10,791 nucleotides of DNA, from NCBI GenBank assembly GCA_003175915.1, contig PSRH01000279.1:1-10791 (forward strand), given 5' to 3'. Source of the DNA: Candidatus Melainabacteria bacterium (lineage in GTDB: Bacteria > Cyanobacteriota > Vampirovibrionia > Obscuribacterales > Obscuribacteraceae). This document shows, one piece after another, positions 1 through 8,096 of the stretch (positions are counted from its first letter, which is position 1; each line of letters begins with the position of its first letter). The translations under genes were made by a program, and so were the position numbers. The notes beneath the pieces were generated by a model. It was given only the letters and a program-made list of their open reading frames with translations. It made no database searches and was not told the origin of the DNA.

Positions 1-240
1 CTTTTTGGCAACAGCGATGTCTTTGTTATCCCGATCGGCTTTACTGAGGCACTCTGCCAGGCTGAGAGTCCTGGTGGGCGCCGGACTGACAATCGTATCG
101 GAGCTGACCGAAGCAGTTGACTGTGCGGAGCCGGTGCTGGCTTCCGTTGTTTGTGCGTTCACCTGAGCGAAGTTGAGCAACACCAGAGCAAGGCAAATGC
201 CGCCGCATATGATTACAAACAAGTTGGCGCGCTGGTTCAT
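1..240 (-). CDS. TolC/CzcC-family outer membrane efflux protein, N-terminal part, cut by window edge
   Basis: This is the first 80 residues of a third outer-membrane channel paralogue; the gene runs off the left edge, so it is partial only because of the window. Translation from the ATG at 240-238 is open to position 1. Residues about 7-29 form a signal peptide (hydrophobic FVIICGGICLALVLL, likely cleavage after VNA). A short Ser/Thr-rich linker follows, then TLSLAECLSKADRDNKDIAV at residues 58-77, which aligns with the first periplasmic helix of the two complete channel genes just upstream, including the shared Cys (C64 here). It begins 11 bp after the stop of the preceding channel gene and has only a weak ribosome binding site, so translation is probably coupled. 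Family membership rests on paralogy with its neighbours; the barrel and the rest of the helical domain are outside the window. Confidence 0.8.
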   Translation of the reverse strand, partial: MNQRANLFVIICGGICLALVLLNFAQVNAQTTEASTGSAQSTASVSSDTIVSPAPTRTLSLAECLSKADRDNKDIAVAKK

Positions 241-251
241 GCTTCGCTTCA

Positions 252-1694
252 CTACAAATTCAGGGGTATTCCCACAGCCTTTTCCAGATCTGCCCAGTTA
301 TTGTGATAGGAGACAGCACAGTCGAAATAGGCCGCTGCCAGTTGCCCGTATTGTTGTTCGGCCAAGATAGCGGTAGCCAGATCAGTTTTACCAAGTTCAT
401 AGCCACGGCGACTCAAGTGCGCAGCTTGCAAGGCGGCAGGCAACAATTCTTGTTGGAATTTGTGCAAATTCGTGATCGTGACAACCAGCGCTTCGTAGGC
501 GGAAACAATATCGGCGGCGGCCTGAGTGCGTAGCTGATCATTCTCTTTGAGTTGTTGCAACCAGGTTGCCTTGGCCTGATTTACTTCACCCTGATAGTGA
601 TAAAAAACGGGCATTTCTTCAGCTACCGTAAACATATAGCCGGGTTGAAATGGTACTTTTTGTGCACCAGGCGCCGGCGTGAAATACTGCAGCTGAAACG
701 GCTTATAGGTTGAGTACATGTAATTGAAACCCAGGAACGGGTCAGGTATGCGTTGCGCTTTGGCCAGCGTAAGCGCCTTACGATCACAATAGGCCTGTTG
801 AATCGCGGCTCTTAGATCGTTGCGTTGTCGCCATGCAGCCGGCAGCAGCTGAGATAACACTGGTACGCCGCGTTCTGGCGGAGGAACGATTTCCGATCTA
901 CCGGCCAGCAGATTGTAAAGGTTGAGATTATCCGCAACAAAAATCTCTTCCGACCTTGGACTTTCGCCGAATAAAAAATCCAATTGGGCCGAATCCATAA
1001 CCAGCCTGTTGTGCGCGGCATTGTGTTGAGTAGCAAGCTGCATGACGTTCAATCTTGCTTGCAAGACTTCAGACCCGGGCGCCTTCCCGGCAATGTAGCG
1101 CTTTTGAGCAATGCTGAACAGCTTCTGAAAAACTTCTTCTTGTACCTGTGTAAGCCTTGCATAGGCGCTGGCCATCAACAGTTCAGCGTAGGCTCGGCGG
1201 ACACGATTGTGGACGGCAAAACGAACCGCTTCTACTTCAAATGCCTTTTGCAGATAATTGGAGCGCGCCAGATTTGTTTTCTTAGTCCGCTTCCCCGCTA
1301 CTTGAATTTCTTCATTCCAACCAATCTGCTGGTTATTGCCGGCAATGATGTACGCCCAGGCAGGACCAAAACCGTAGATCATATTAAACGTCGGATTGGG
1401 AATAGCCTTGGCGATAACGATCGAGGCTTGCGAAATGGGCAAATTGCTTTCAGCTAGTGCTATTTCCTTGTTGTTAGCATTGGCACGATTGAAGCAAGTA
1501 GTTAAAGAAAACCCGTGCCGTTCATGGACACTGGCCTCGTCACGTCGATCTATCTGGTAGGGCTGGGTAAGCAATGCATCATCTTCGCTGGCAGGCTGTT
1601 CCGCTACGGCAATCGCTTGCCGTGGCAGAAGGGCAAACACTATGAGTGCCAGACAGAGGACATACTTAGCGAATTCTTCACGCCGAATACTCAT
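252..1694 (-). CDS. TolC/CzcC-family outer membrane efflux protein (second tandem copy)
   Basis: A 480-residue outer membrane factor that would trimerise into the outer-membrane and periplasmic exit duct of the RND pump encoded upstream. Residues 1-30 are a signal peptide (basic RREEFAK, then YVLCLALIVFALL, cleavage near AIA or AVA). The mature part is rich in Ala, Gln and Leu and has the two-repeat helical layout of OEP proteins. It shares many landmarks with the copy just upstream: FSLTTCFNRA at 62-71, IPNPTFNMIYGFGP, VHNRVRRAYAEL, PPERGVPVLSQLLP, DRKALTLAKAQRIP, MPVFYHYQGE and the C-terminal NNWADLEKAVGIPL. The length is normal for the family. Its ATG overlaps the TGA of the preceding gene as ATGA (1691-1694), so translation is probably coupled. 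It is clearly a paralogue, not a duplicate: the two proteins differ at about half or more of their positions by eye. Confidence 0.9.
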   Translation of the reverse strand: MSIRREEFAKYVLCLALIVFALLPRQAIAVAEQPASEDDALLTQPYQIDRRDEASVHERHGFSLTTCFNRANANNKEIALAESNLPISQASIVIAKAIPNPTFNMIYGFGPAWAYIIAGNNQQIGWNEEIQVAGKRTKKTNLARSNYLQKAFEVEAVRFAVHNRVRRAYAELLMASAYARLTQVQEEVFQKLFSIAQKRYIAGKAPGSEVLQARLNVMQLATQHNAAHNRLVMDSAQLDFLFGESPRSEEIFVADNLNLYNLLAGRSEIVPPPERGVPVLSQLLPAAWRQRNDLRAAIQQAYCDRKALTLAKAQRIPDPFLGFNYMYSTYKPFQLQYFTPAPGAQKVPFQPGYMFTVAEEMPVFYHYQGEVNQAKATWLQQLKENDQLRTQAAADIVSAYEALVVTITNLHKFQQELLPAALQAAHLSRRGYELGKTDLATAILAEQQYGQLAAAYFDCAVSYHNNWADLEKAVGIPLNL

Positions 1695-3106
1695 AACTGC
1701 AGAGGCACTCCCATTGCTTGTTCCAAATCAGCCCAGGCGTTTTGGTATGCCACTACCGCATCAAAATAATTTGAAAGCATTTGCTGGTATTGTTGTTTGG
1801 CAAGAATGGCACTAGCCAGATCACCTTTGCCCATTTCATATCGCCGGCGGGCCAATTTGGCCACCTGCACAGCTACTGGTAAAACGTCCTTTTGAAATTT
1901 GCCGATATTAGCTCTGGCGACAGCAACGGATTCATATGAGGTGACGATATCAGTCGTCATTTTCCATTTGAATTGATCTATCTGATCAAAATCCTGCAAC
2001 CAAGTCTCCTTCGCTTGCGTCGTTTCTCCCTGATAATGATAGAAAATCGGCAGCTCCGCCGAAATGTCTAAGTAGCACCCTGGCGAGTTAGGCACCAGAC
2101 CTGGAAACAGCCTGAAAGGTTGCACAGGGGTGAACGTCGTGAACTGAAAGCCGGTATCAATATTTACATTGGGAATTCGTTGCGACCTGGCCAAACTCAA
2201 CGCCTGACGATCAGAAAATTTTTGCTGAATGTCCGCGAGCAAATCACTCCTCTCTTTATAAGCCACCGGGAAAAGTTGCTCAAGCAGAGGTAGCTTCCGT
2301 TCGGGCGCAGGAACAAGATCAGTATGCTCCGCTGAAAGCTTGAAGATACCGTTGTCGTCAACGTCAATTACTTCCACGCGCGCCGGTACTTCTCCAATTA
2401 GCGCCGACAGTCCAGCAGTGGCTTGCTGTAAACGTAATTGGGCTTGATTTCGCTGCGTGTCGAATTGCAAGACACCGAGTTGAGCCTGCAAAAGTTCAGA
2501 TTTAGAAGTCTTGCCAGCCTGATATCGTTTTTCCGCTGTCGAGGCGAGCTCCAGAGCCACCTTCCTTTGCGCCTCGACCAAATCATCGTAAGCTTCGGCA
2601 GCGGCTAGCTGAGCGTAAGCCCTTCTTACTTGATTGTGCACGCTAAATTGCGTGGCAGCCAGTTGAATTGCGGCGAGCCTGTAGTTGGCCCTCGCCAGGT
2701 TGAGGCGTTTGCTGCGTTTACCCGCAGTCAATATTTGCTCTTGCCAGCCAAATTGCTGGGGGTTGCCGGCCAGAATAGTTTTGAACGCCGGACCGAAACC
2801 ATACAATAAACTAAATTGTGGGTTAGGTATAGCGCCGGCAATTTGAATGGCCGCTTTAGCAATCGGCAAGTTGTACCTCGCCGCTATCACCTGAGCGTTA
2901 CTTTCATAGGCTTTTTCGAAGCAAGCTCTCAAGCTAAGCGTCCGCTCCGGACTTGCGGACGGTTGTGGCTTTTCCTTTGTGAGATTTATGTCGATTGGTG
3001 CGAGTACTGATGATTGGCTTTGATCCATGACAGCCCAGCACGCTGCAGCCAATTTAGTCTGCAGAAAAACAACTACCAACAACCAGAAAACACTTCTACT
3101 TAGCAT
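1691..3106 (-). CDS. TolC/CzcC-family outer membrane efflux protein (first tandem copy)
   Basis: A 471-residue outer membrane channel of the TolC/CzcC (OEP) family, the first of three in a row. Residues 1-25 form an export signal (VFWLLVVVFLQTKLAAACWA). The LAAAC at 19-23 looks a little like a lipobox but has Ala at -3, so ordinary signal peptidase I cleavage after CWA is equally possible. Family landmarks are LSLRACFEKA at 57-66, IPNPQFSLLYGFGP, VHNQVRRAYAQL, the turn RYQAGKTSKSELLQAQ, the repeated RYEMGKGDLASAILAKQQY near the C-terminus, and the closing WADLEQAMGVPLQL. The last 11 bp of the preceding proline-rich gene overlap this ATG, and the region upstream has no clear Shine-Dalgarno, which suggests translational coupling. 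Its partner is most likely the RND-adaptor fusion of the same operon; the exported metal is not shown by this protein. Confidence 0.9.
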   Translation of the reverse strand: MLSRSVFWLLVVVFLQTKLAAACWAVMDQSQSSVLAPIDINLTKEKPQPSASPERTLSLRACFEKAYESNAQVIAARYNLPIAKAAIQIAGAIPNPQFSLLYGFGPAFKTILAGNPQQFGWQEQILTAGKRSKRLNLARANYRLAAIQLAATQFSVHNQVRRAYAQLAAAEAYDDLVEAQRKVALELASTAEKRYQAGKTSKSELLQAQLGVLQFDTQRNQAQLRLQQATAGLSALIGEVPARVEVIDVDDNGIFKLSAEHTDLVPAPERKLPLLEQLFPVAYKERSDLLADIQQKFSDRQALSLARSQRIPNVNIDTGFQFTTFTPVQPFRLFPGLVPNSPGCYLDISAELPIFYHYQGETTQAKETWLQDFDQIDQFKWKMTTDIVTSYESVAVARANIGKFQKDVLPVAVQVAKLARRRYEMGKGDLASAILAKQQYQQMLSNYFDAVVAYQNAWADLEQAMGVPLQL

Positions 3107-3686
3107 CGTTTGCGGATGGTTCGGTACCTTCTAGTTCACTTTCTGGAATTTTCTGTGGTGTAGCCGGAGCGCTGGTTTTCTCCGGCACCGGCGGCGAGGG
3201 CATAACAAAGGCTCGATTGAGGCTGGGATCCAAATCCGCACCTTTGCCGTAAAACATTGGTACACCAAGATTGTCCAAAACATGCCAGAGAAGTCTGCCG
3301 GGGCCACCGGACTTTGACTTAGCCTTTCCTTCTGCAAAGGCAGCCGGCCGGCATTGAAAAAAAGTGTCTACACTGCTAATAGGCGGTGCCAAAGGAGCAT
3401 TTAGCTGAACTGTACCTTCCACTGGCGTTGACCCAGATGGCTTTTGGGCACCACTGCTAAGAGGAAGTGAAGAAGCAGGAGACCCTGACAATCCGCCGAC
3501 GGGTAGGGGCGGTGTCGGAAAAGTTACCGTCGGAGTGTTGCTGGGGGTAGGAGGTGTATAGCTCTGCGTGCTGCTTTGGGGCAGGCCTGCCGGAGAAAAG
3601 ATTTGACCGGTGCCGGCCATTCCACCCGGAGCAAAGAGTAGAACAGCAATGATAACAATCACCAAAGCATAGAAGCTGATCTTCAC
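3096..3686 (-). CDS. Proline-rich exported protein of unknown function in the efflux operon
   Basis: A 196-residue protein I do not recognise. Residues 1-24 are a signal peptide or anchor (MKIS, then hydrophobic FYALVIVIIAVLLFA, possible cleavage at GMA/G). Residues 25-104 are low complexity, rich in Pro, Ser, Thr and Gly (for example TPPTPSNTPTVTFPTPPLP), and look like an extended linker. Residues about 105-163 look more ordered (SVDTFFQC, then RLLWHVLDNLGVPMFYGKGA and LDPSLNRAF), with one cysteine at 112. The tail is Pro/Glu-rich. The start is GTG, directly abutting the TAA of the RND-adaptor gene; GGAGG inside the last codons of that gene lies about 8 nt upstream and decides this start. 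The 3' end overlaps the next channel gene by 11 bp. Its position between adaptor and channel suggests a periplasmic accessory factor, but that is only inferred. It has no His/Met/Cys-rich metal-binding motif. Confidence 0.75.
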   Translation of the reverse strand: MKISFYALVIVIIAVLLFAPGGMAGTGQIFSPAGLPQSSTQSYTPPTPSNTPTVTFPTPPLPVGGLSGSPASSLPLSSGAQKPSGSTPVEGTVQLNAPLAPPISSVDTFFQCRPAAFAEGKAKSKSGGPGRLLWHVLDNLGVPMFYGKGADLDPSLNRAFVMPSPPVPEKTSAPATPQKIPESELEGTEPSANDAK

Positions 3687-6600
3687 TTACCTGCCCTCCG
3701 ACGTTTTCATCGCCGCTCCCAATAGAATCGTCGCTCCGCGTTCAACCACTTTCTCACCGAGGGCGAGGCCGCTGCGCACTTCCGTATCGTTAGCATCATT
3801 CACACCAGTAACCACCTGGCGTTCCTCAAACGTACCTTTTCCCGTCGAAACAAATACCAAGGTCTTATCTCCCTTTTGGATGACTGCTGAACGCGGAATA
3901 ACCAGAACTGGCACTTCCCCGACACTAACTTTGATCCGGGCAAACATACCAGGTTTGAGAATGAAGTCCGGGTTGGCCACGTTGGCTCGTACCGGCATCG
4001 TGCGAGTGGTGGCACTGATGGAATCACCTACCCAAACAATTTTCGCTGGAAACGGATGATCCGGCAGGCTATCAATCGACACAATAGCTTCCTGGCCTTT
4101 CTTGACCAGCTCCACATCCTTTTCAAAAATATCGGCAACCAGCCAGACGTCAGAGAGATTGGCCAGTGTAAAGAGTGGTTTGCTACCGTCGTTCATTTCA
4201 CCTGGGTTAACATTCCGTTCGATGACGAGACCTCCTCGAGGCGCCCTGATCACTACCCAGGGATCAATTTTCTTTTGAGAAACTACTTTCTGAGCGGAGT
4301 CAGAAGGCGCACCCAACAAGGTGAGACGTTCTTGAGCTACCCTCATGATTGCGTCAAGCTTGGATTTAAGTGAAGCCAGGTTAGCCTCGTCCTTCTCCAG
4401 CTGATTCTCAGCTGTTTGAAGGTCGGCCTTAGCTGAGACCTGCTCCTTATAAAGCAGGGATTCTCGTTCATAGGTAACCTTAGACAACTTGAGCTGCACT
4501 TCCTGTTGCTTTATATCTGCTTTTGCTTGCAGTGTGTTTTGCAAAAGATCCGACTGCACCTGACCGATTGCGTCCGATTTGATAATGGCCATGACGTCGC
4601 CTGGCTTGACGACGTCTCCTAGTTTTGATTTGACTTCGACTGCACGGCCGGCCGATGGTGTAGACACCATAGTAGAGAGTTCAGCGTTTGGTTGAACCCT
4701 GCCCGGCGACTCGATGCTTTTATAGACGAGGCCGCGTCTGGCATCTATAAGCTTTAGCCCTACTTCATTCTCCTGAGCATCGCTGAGGGAAACAGTCGGC
4801 AACCCGTCGGCTGAACGAGGCGATTGCTCGTTAGCTGTCTCTCCTTCAGTTGCTTGCTTACCCGGCAATATATTGATTGCTTTAATTTCGCTTGCTGAGT
4901 TGCAGCCGCTCAAACTGGCGGACACAACCAACGCCGCAATAAATGGCATGAAACTGTGTATGGTTACCTTCTGTGATTGGTGCATCATGCGATCCTTGTT
5001 TTTCTTTGAGTGGCTTTCGATCACTGTGTAAATTGCCGGTAATACAACCAAAGTGAGAACGGTTGCCGAGAGCAGACCGCCGATAATGACTATGGCGAAA
5101 GGCTTCTGGCTTTGCGCTCCGATTCCATTGGAGAGAGCCGCTGGTACCAATCCAAGTATAGCCACCGTAGCTGTCATGAGCACTGGTCGCATTCGATCGA
5201 GTGCTCCCTTATAAGCAGCTTCTTCCACCGACAGCCCTTCGTTCGTCCTTAGCTGGTTTATGTAGCTGATCAAGATCACGCCATTTTGCACTGCTACCCC
5301 AGAAAGAGCGATAAATCCAACGGCTGCCGAGATGCTGAAATATGTATTGGTGAGAAGCAAAGCTGAAACGCCACCAAGTCCAGCGAGTGGCACTCCAGAC
5401 ATAATTAAAAGCGCGTTTTTGGAAGAACCGAATGCCGCAACAAGAATGAAGAAGATAAGCAACAGTGTTCCGGGCACGATGAACATGAGGCGGCGGTTGG
5501 CTTCTTGCTGAAACTCATATTGTCCAGCCCAGACAAGCTTGTAGCCCTCAGGTATTTTCACCTGCTCAGCGATCTTCTTCTGTGCTTCAAGTACAGCTGA
5601 GCCGAGATCCCTATCTCGTAGATTGATTCGCACATACATCACCCGCGAGTTGGCCTCACGGGTAATGAAGGCAGCGCCATCGCCATACTTGATCGATGCC
5701 ATTTGGGTAAGCGGAACTGAGCTTATCGGTCCGGGCGGATCAATCAATATGTCATCCAGAGCACGCTCTGTGTTTCTGAATTCCTTTGAGAAGCGGACAA
5801 GAACAGGAAAGCGTTTCTCTCCGTCAATCAGTCTGGTTGCCACCTTGCCACCGATCGCCGTCTCAACCAGATTTTGAATATCCGAAACATTGACGCCGTA
5901 GCGGCTCGCTTCGTCACGATCGATTTGCACCTGGTATTGCGGCTGACCAAGTTGTTGGTTGTTTGTTACATCCACCAGTCCAGGTACTCGCGTCACTATA
6001 TCGGCGATCTGATCACCAAGCCGCTGAAGTACTGCTATGTCCGGCCCATAAATTTTGATCGCCAATGTGCCTTTGGCACCGGCAACCGCCTCATCCACGT
6101 TATCCTGGATGTACTGCGAAAAGTAGAGAAGCACGTTTGGTATCACCGATAGTTCCTTGTTCAAAGCCTTGATCAACTCCGCCTTATTGCGCTTAAATTC
6201 AGGCCGCCATTCCTTGGCCGGTCTCAAATCCAAGAACACTTCGATGTTGCTGAATAGATTCGGATCAGTACCGTCATCTGGGCAACCAGTCTGGCTGGTG
6301 ACATTTCTAATTTCAGGAAATCTCCCAATAATTTCGCGGATCCGCCTGGCAGTTCTCACCGCTTCTTCCAACGAAACTGAGGTTGGCAAGACTGTTACTC
6401 TCAGCCAAATGTTCCCTTCGTCCAGCGCCGGCAAGAATTCCGATCCAACATTCGCGGCAAGGAGCCCGGTCAAGGCCAGCGAGCAAAGCGCTCCTATGAT
6501 CACCAGCTTCGGATGCCCCAACGACCATTGCAAAATTGGTTTGTAAATCGCGTGGGCAAACCTGATCACCGGACTTTCCCTATGGGAAAGCTTGCGGCGC

Positions 6601-8096
6601 ACGAGAAACACTCCAATCAAGCTGGGGATGATCAGCAATGCAGCGATAATCGCCCCGATCAGGTTGAAATTCATAGCGTAGACCAGGGGTCGAAACAACT
6701 TGCCTGCCACACCTTCAAAAGTGAAGATTGGCAAAAATGCAGCCATAATAATCGTAGTAGCAAATAGAATCGGGGAACCAACCTGTTGTGCGCATTTGAG
6801 CACCAGCTCCTTCTTTTCCTCCAGGCTGGCTTCATCCGGTAAATTGATCAACCTGGCAAAGCAGTTTTCCACCATAACCACCGCCCCATCGACGATGATG
6901 CCGAAGTCGATAGCGCCCAGACTGAGGAGATTGGCCGCGATATGGAAAACTGTAAGAAGCACCCAGGCAACACAAAGGGCAAGCGGAATTGCTATTGAGG
7001 CTAGCAACCCGCTGGTAATATCAAAAAGGAAGACAATCAAAACCGTGACCACCAAGAGAACGCCTTCCACCACGTTGTGTGTAATCGTCTCCAGAGTGTT
7101 GTGAACAAGCTCCTGCCGGTCATAGAGCTTTACTAAATGCATGCCGTCGGGAAGAGAGGCTCTTATTTCTGGTAGCTTTTCGTAAAGGCGCTCAACTACC
7201 TTGGATGGGTTTTCATAGCGGCGCATGAGCACGATACCCATAATGGCATCGTCGTCGTCATTTTTTCCAAACTGACCAAGGCGAATGCCGGGACCGATAT
7301 CTACGCTTGCAATGTCTTTGATCCGGATTGGTGTCCCATCTTGCGTACTGGAGACAACTACTCGCTCGATGTCCTCCACATTCCTTAAGAGACCCAGTCC
7401 CCGTACCACATAGGCTCTTCCATTGTTCTCAATATAGTTACCACCCGTGGTGCCATTAGAGTTCTGGATGGCCTGAAACACTTGAGTTAATTTGATTCCA
7501 TAGGAAACAAGCTTTTTTGCATCTATGTTGACTTGATAGTTTTTGGTAGGTCCACCAAAGCTAACTACGTCGATAACGCCGGGAATTTGTTTGAAAGCCC
7601 GCTCGAGTTGCCAGTCTTCAATCGCCTTCCGCGTCATTGGCGAAAAATACTTTGACTCAAGCGTATAGCGATAAATTTCACCAGTAGACCCGGAATCTGG
7701 ATCCAATTGTGGTTGCGCATAATCCGGTATGTCTGCGCGCGCTACTCTCTCAAGAACCTGCTGCCTGGCCTGAAGTGTTTGAACTCCATCCTGGAAAATC
7801 ACGCTAATTACTGAAAGACCTAGGATCGAAATGGAGCGAAGGTTGACCTGCCCGGGAATTGCATTCAACTCTTTTTCAAGAGGAATTGTGATAAGGCGCT
7901 CAACTTCCTCGGCGCCTTTGCCAGGGGCCAAAGTTATTACCCTCACTGTCGGAGGAGCAAATTCCGGGTAGGCTTCCGTGTCGAGAGAATAGTGCGCCCA
8001 AATACCGCCGCCGATGATGCCTATTAGCAATAGCCAACTGAGGAAACGACGCCGATAGAAGAGTGCGATTAATTTATCTAATTGATTCGTCAGCAT
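3687..8096 (-). CDS. czcA/czcB: CzcA/CusA-family heavy-metal RND transporter fused to CzcB-type periplasmic adaptor
   Basis: One 1469-codon frame encodes two pump subunits usually made separately. Residues 1-1036 are a complete HME-RND proton antiporter: TM1 at about 16-36, a large periplasmic loop, TM2-6, a second loop and TM8-12 near 870-1025. The TM4 proton-relay and family motif is AIDFGIIVDGAVVMVEN (D397, D403, E410), of the CzcA type (divalent cations) and unlike the CusA Cu/Ag type. From M1037 it continues without a stop into a membrane fusion protein: lipoprotein signal with LSGC lipobox (C1065), first lipoyl half about 1138-1175, a long coiled-coil hairpin about 1176-1265, second lipoyl half near 1285-1320, then beta-barrel and membrane-proximal domains. 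Both halves are full length. The start overlaps the DUF1232 gene by 7 bp. The HME family and the two domains are firm; the metal is not. A frame error at the junction cannot be excluded. Confidence 0.93.
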   Translation of the reverse strand: MLTNQLDKLIALFYRRRFLSWLLLIGIIGGGIWAHYSLDTEAYPEFAPPTVRVITLAPGKGAEEVERLITIPLEKELNAIPGQVNLRSISILGLSVISVIFQDGVQTLQARQQVLERVARADIPDYAQPQLDPDSGSTGEIYRYTLESKYFSPMTRKAIEDWQLERAFKQIPGVIDVVSFGGPTKNYQVNIDAKKLVSYGIKLTQVFQAIQNSNGTTGGNYIENNGRAYVVRGLGLLRNVEDIERVVVSSTQDGTPIRIKDIASVDIGPGIRLGQFGKNDDDDAIMGIVLMRRYENPSKVVERLYEKLPEIRASLPDGMHLVKLYDRQELVHNTLETITHNVVEGVLLVVTVLIVFLFDITSGLLASIAIPLALCVAWVLLTVFHIAANLLSLGAIDFGIIVDGAVVMVENCFARLINLPDEASLEEKKELVLKCAQQVGSPILFATTIIMAAFLPIFTFEGVAGKLFRPLVYAMNFNLIGAIIAALLIIPSLIGVFLVRRKLSHRESPVIRFAHAIYKPILQWSLGHPKLVIIGALCSLALTGLLAANVGSEFLPALDEGNIWLRVTVLPTSVSLEEAVRTARRIREIIGRFPEIRNVTSQTGCPDDGTDPNLFSNIEVFLDLRPAKEWRPEFKRNKAELIKALNKELSVIPNVLLYFSQYIQDNVDEAVAGAKGTLAIKIYGPDIAVLQRLGDQIADIVTRVPGLVDVTNNQQLGQPQYQVQIDRDEASRYGVNVSDIQNLVETAIGGKVATRLIDGEKRFPVLVRFSKEFRNTERALDDILIDPPGPISSVPLTQMASIKYGDGAAFITREANSRVMYVRINLRDRDLGSAVLEAQKKIAEQVKIPEGYKLVWAGQYEFQQEANRRLMFIVPGTLLLIFFILVAAFGSSKNALLIMSGVPLAGLGGVSALLLTNTYFSISAAVGFIALSGVAVQNGVILISYINQLRTNEGLSVEEAAYKGALDRMRPVLMTATVAILGLVPAALSNGIGAQSQKPFAIVIIGGLLSATVLTLVVLPAIYTVIESHSKKNKDRMMHQSQKVTIHSFMPFIAALVVSASLSGCNSASEIKAINILPGKQATEGETANEQSPRSADGLPTVSLSDAQENEVGLKLIDARRGLVYKSIESPGRVQPNAELSTMVSTPSAGRAVEVKSKLGDVVKPGDVMAIIKSDAIGQVQSDLLQNTLQAKADIKQQEVQLKLSKVTYERESLLYKEQVSAKADLQTAENQLEKDEANLASLKSKLDAIMRVAQERLTLLGAPSDSAQKVVSQKKIDPWVVIRAPRGGLVIERNVNPGEMNDGSKPLFTLANLSDVWLVADIFEKDVELVKKGQEAIVSIDSLPDHPFPAKIVWVGDSISATTRTMPVRANVANPDFILKPGMFARIKVSVGEVPVLVIPRSAVIQKGDKTLVFVSTGKGTFEERQVVTGVNDANDTEVRSGLALGEKVVERGATILLGAAMKTSEGR
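4983..4997 (-). promoter_or_regulatory. Internal ribosome binding site and ATG-ATG start for the adaptor half
   Basis: Inside the fused gene the minus strand has AAGGA (4993-4997), followed by TCGC and two ATG codons (4988-4986 and 4985-4983). Spacing is 4 nt to the first and a near-ideal 7 nt to the second ATG. Initiation here would give a 432-433-residue CzcB-like lipoprotein with a normal signal sequence, independent of the fusion. In the +1 frame a TGA overlaps the first ATG as ATGA, the same overlap seen between two channel genes of this operon. The motif is visible; that ribosomes use it is inferred. Confidence 0.55.

Noticed and set aside
984..1457. 157-codon plus-strand open frame
   Set aside because: It lies antisense inside a clearly coding channel gene, has no recognisable domain, and its composition is what an antisense shadow gives.
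1691..1694. Frame error between the two complete channel genes
   Set aside because: Each protein has its own signal peptide and full family length; ATGA is a normal coupled overlap.
7248..7259. Four consecutive aspartates (D280-D283) in the transporter as a special metal site
   Set aside because: Acidic clusters just before GIVLMRR are, as far as I recall, usual in this branch of heavy-metal RND proteins, so I do not treat it as a novelty.
3687..8096. CusA-type copper/silver pump
   Set aside because: The TM4 motif is DFGIIVDGAVVMVEN rather than the Cu/Ag form with DAA, so a CzcA-type divalent cation pump is more likely.
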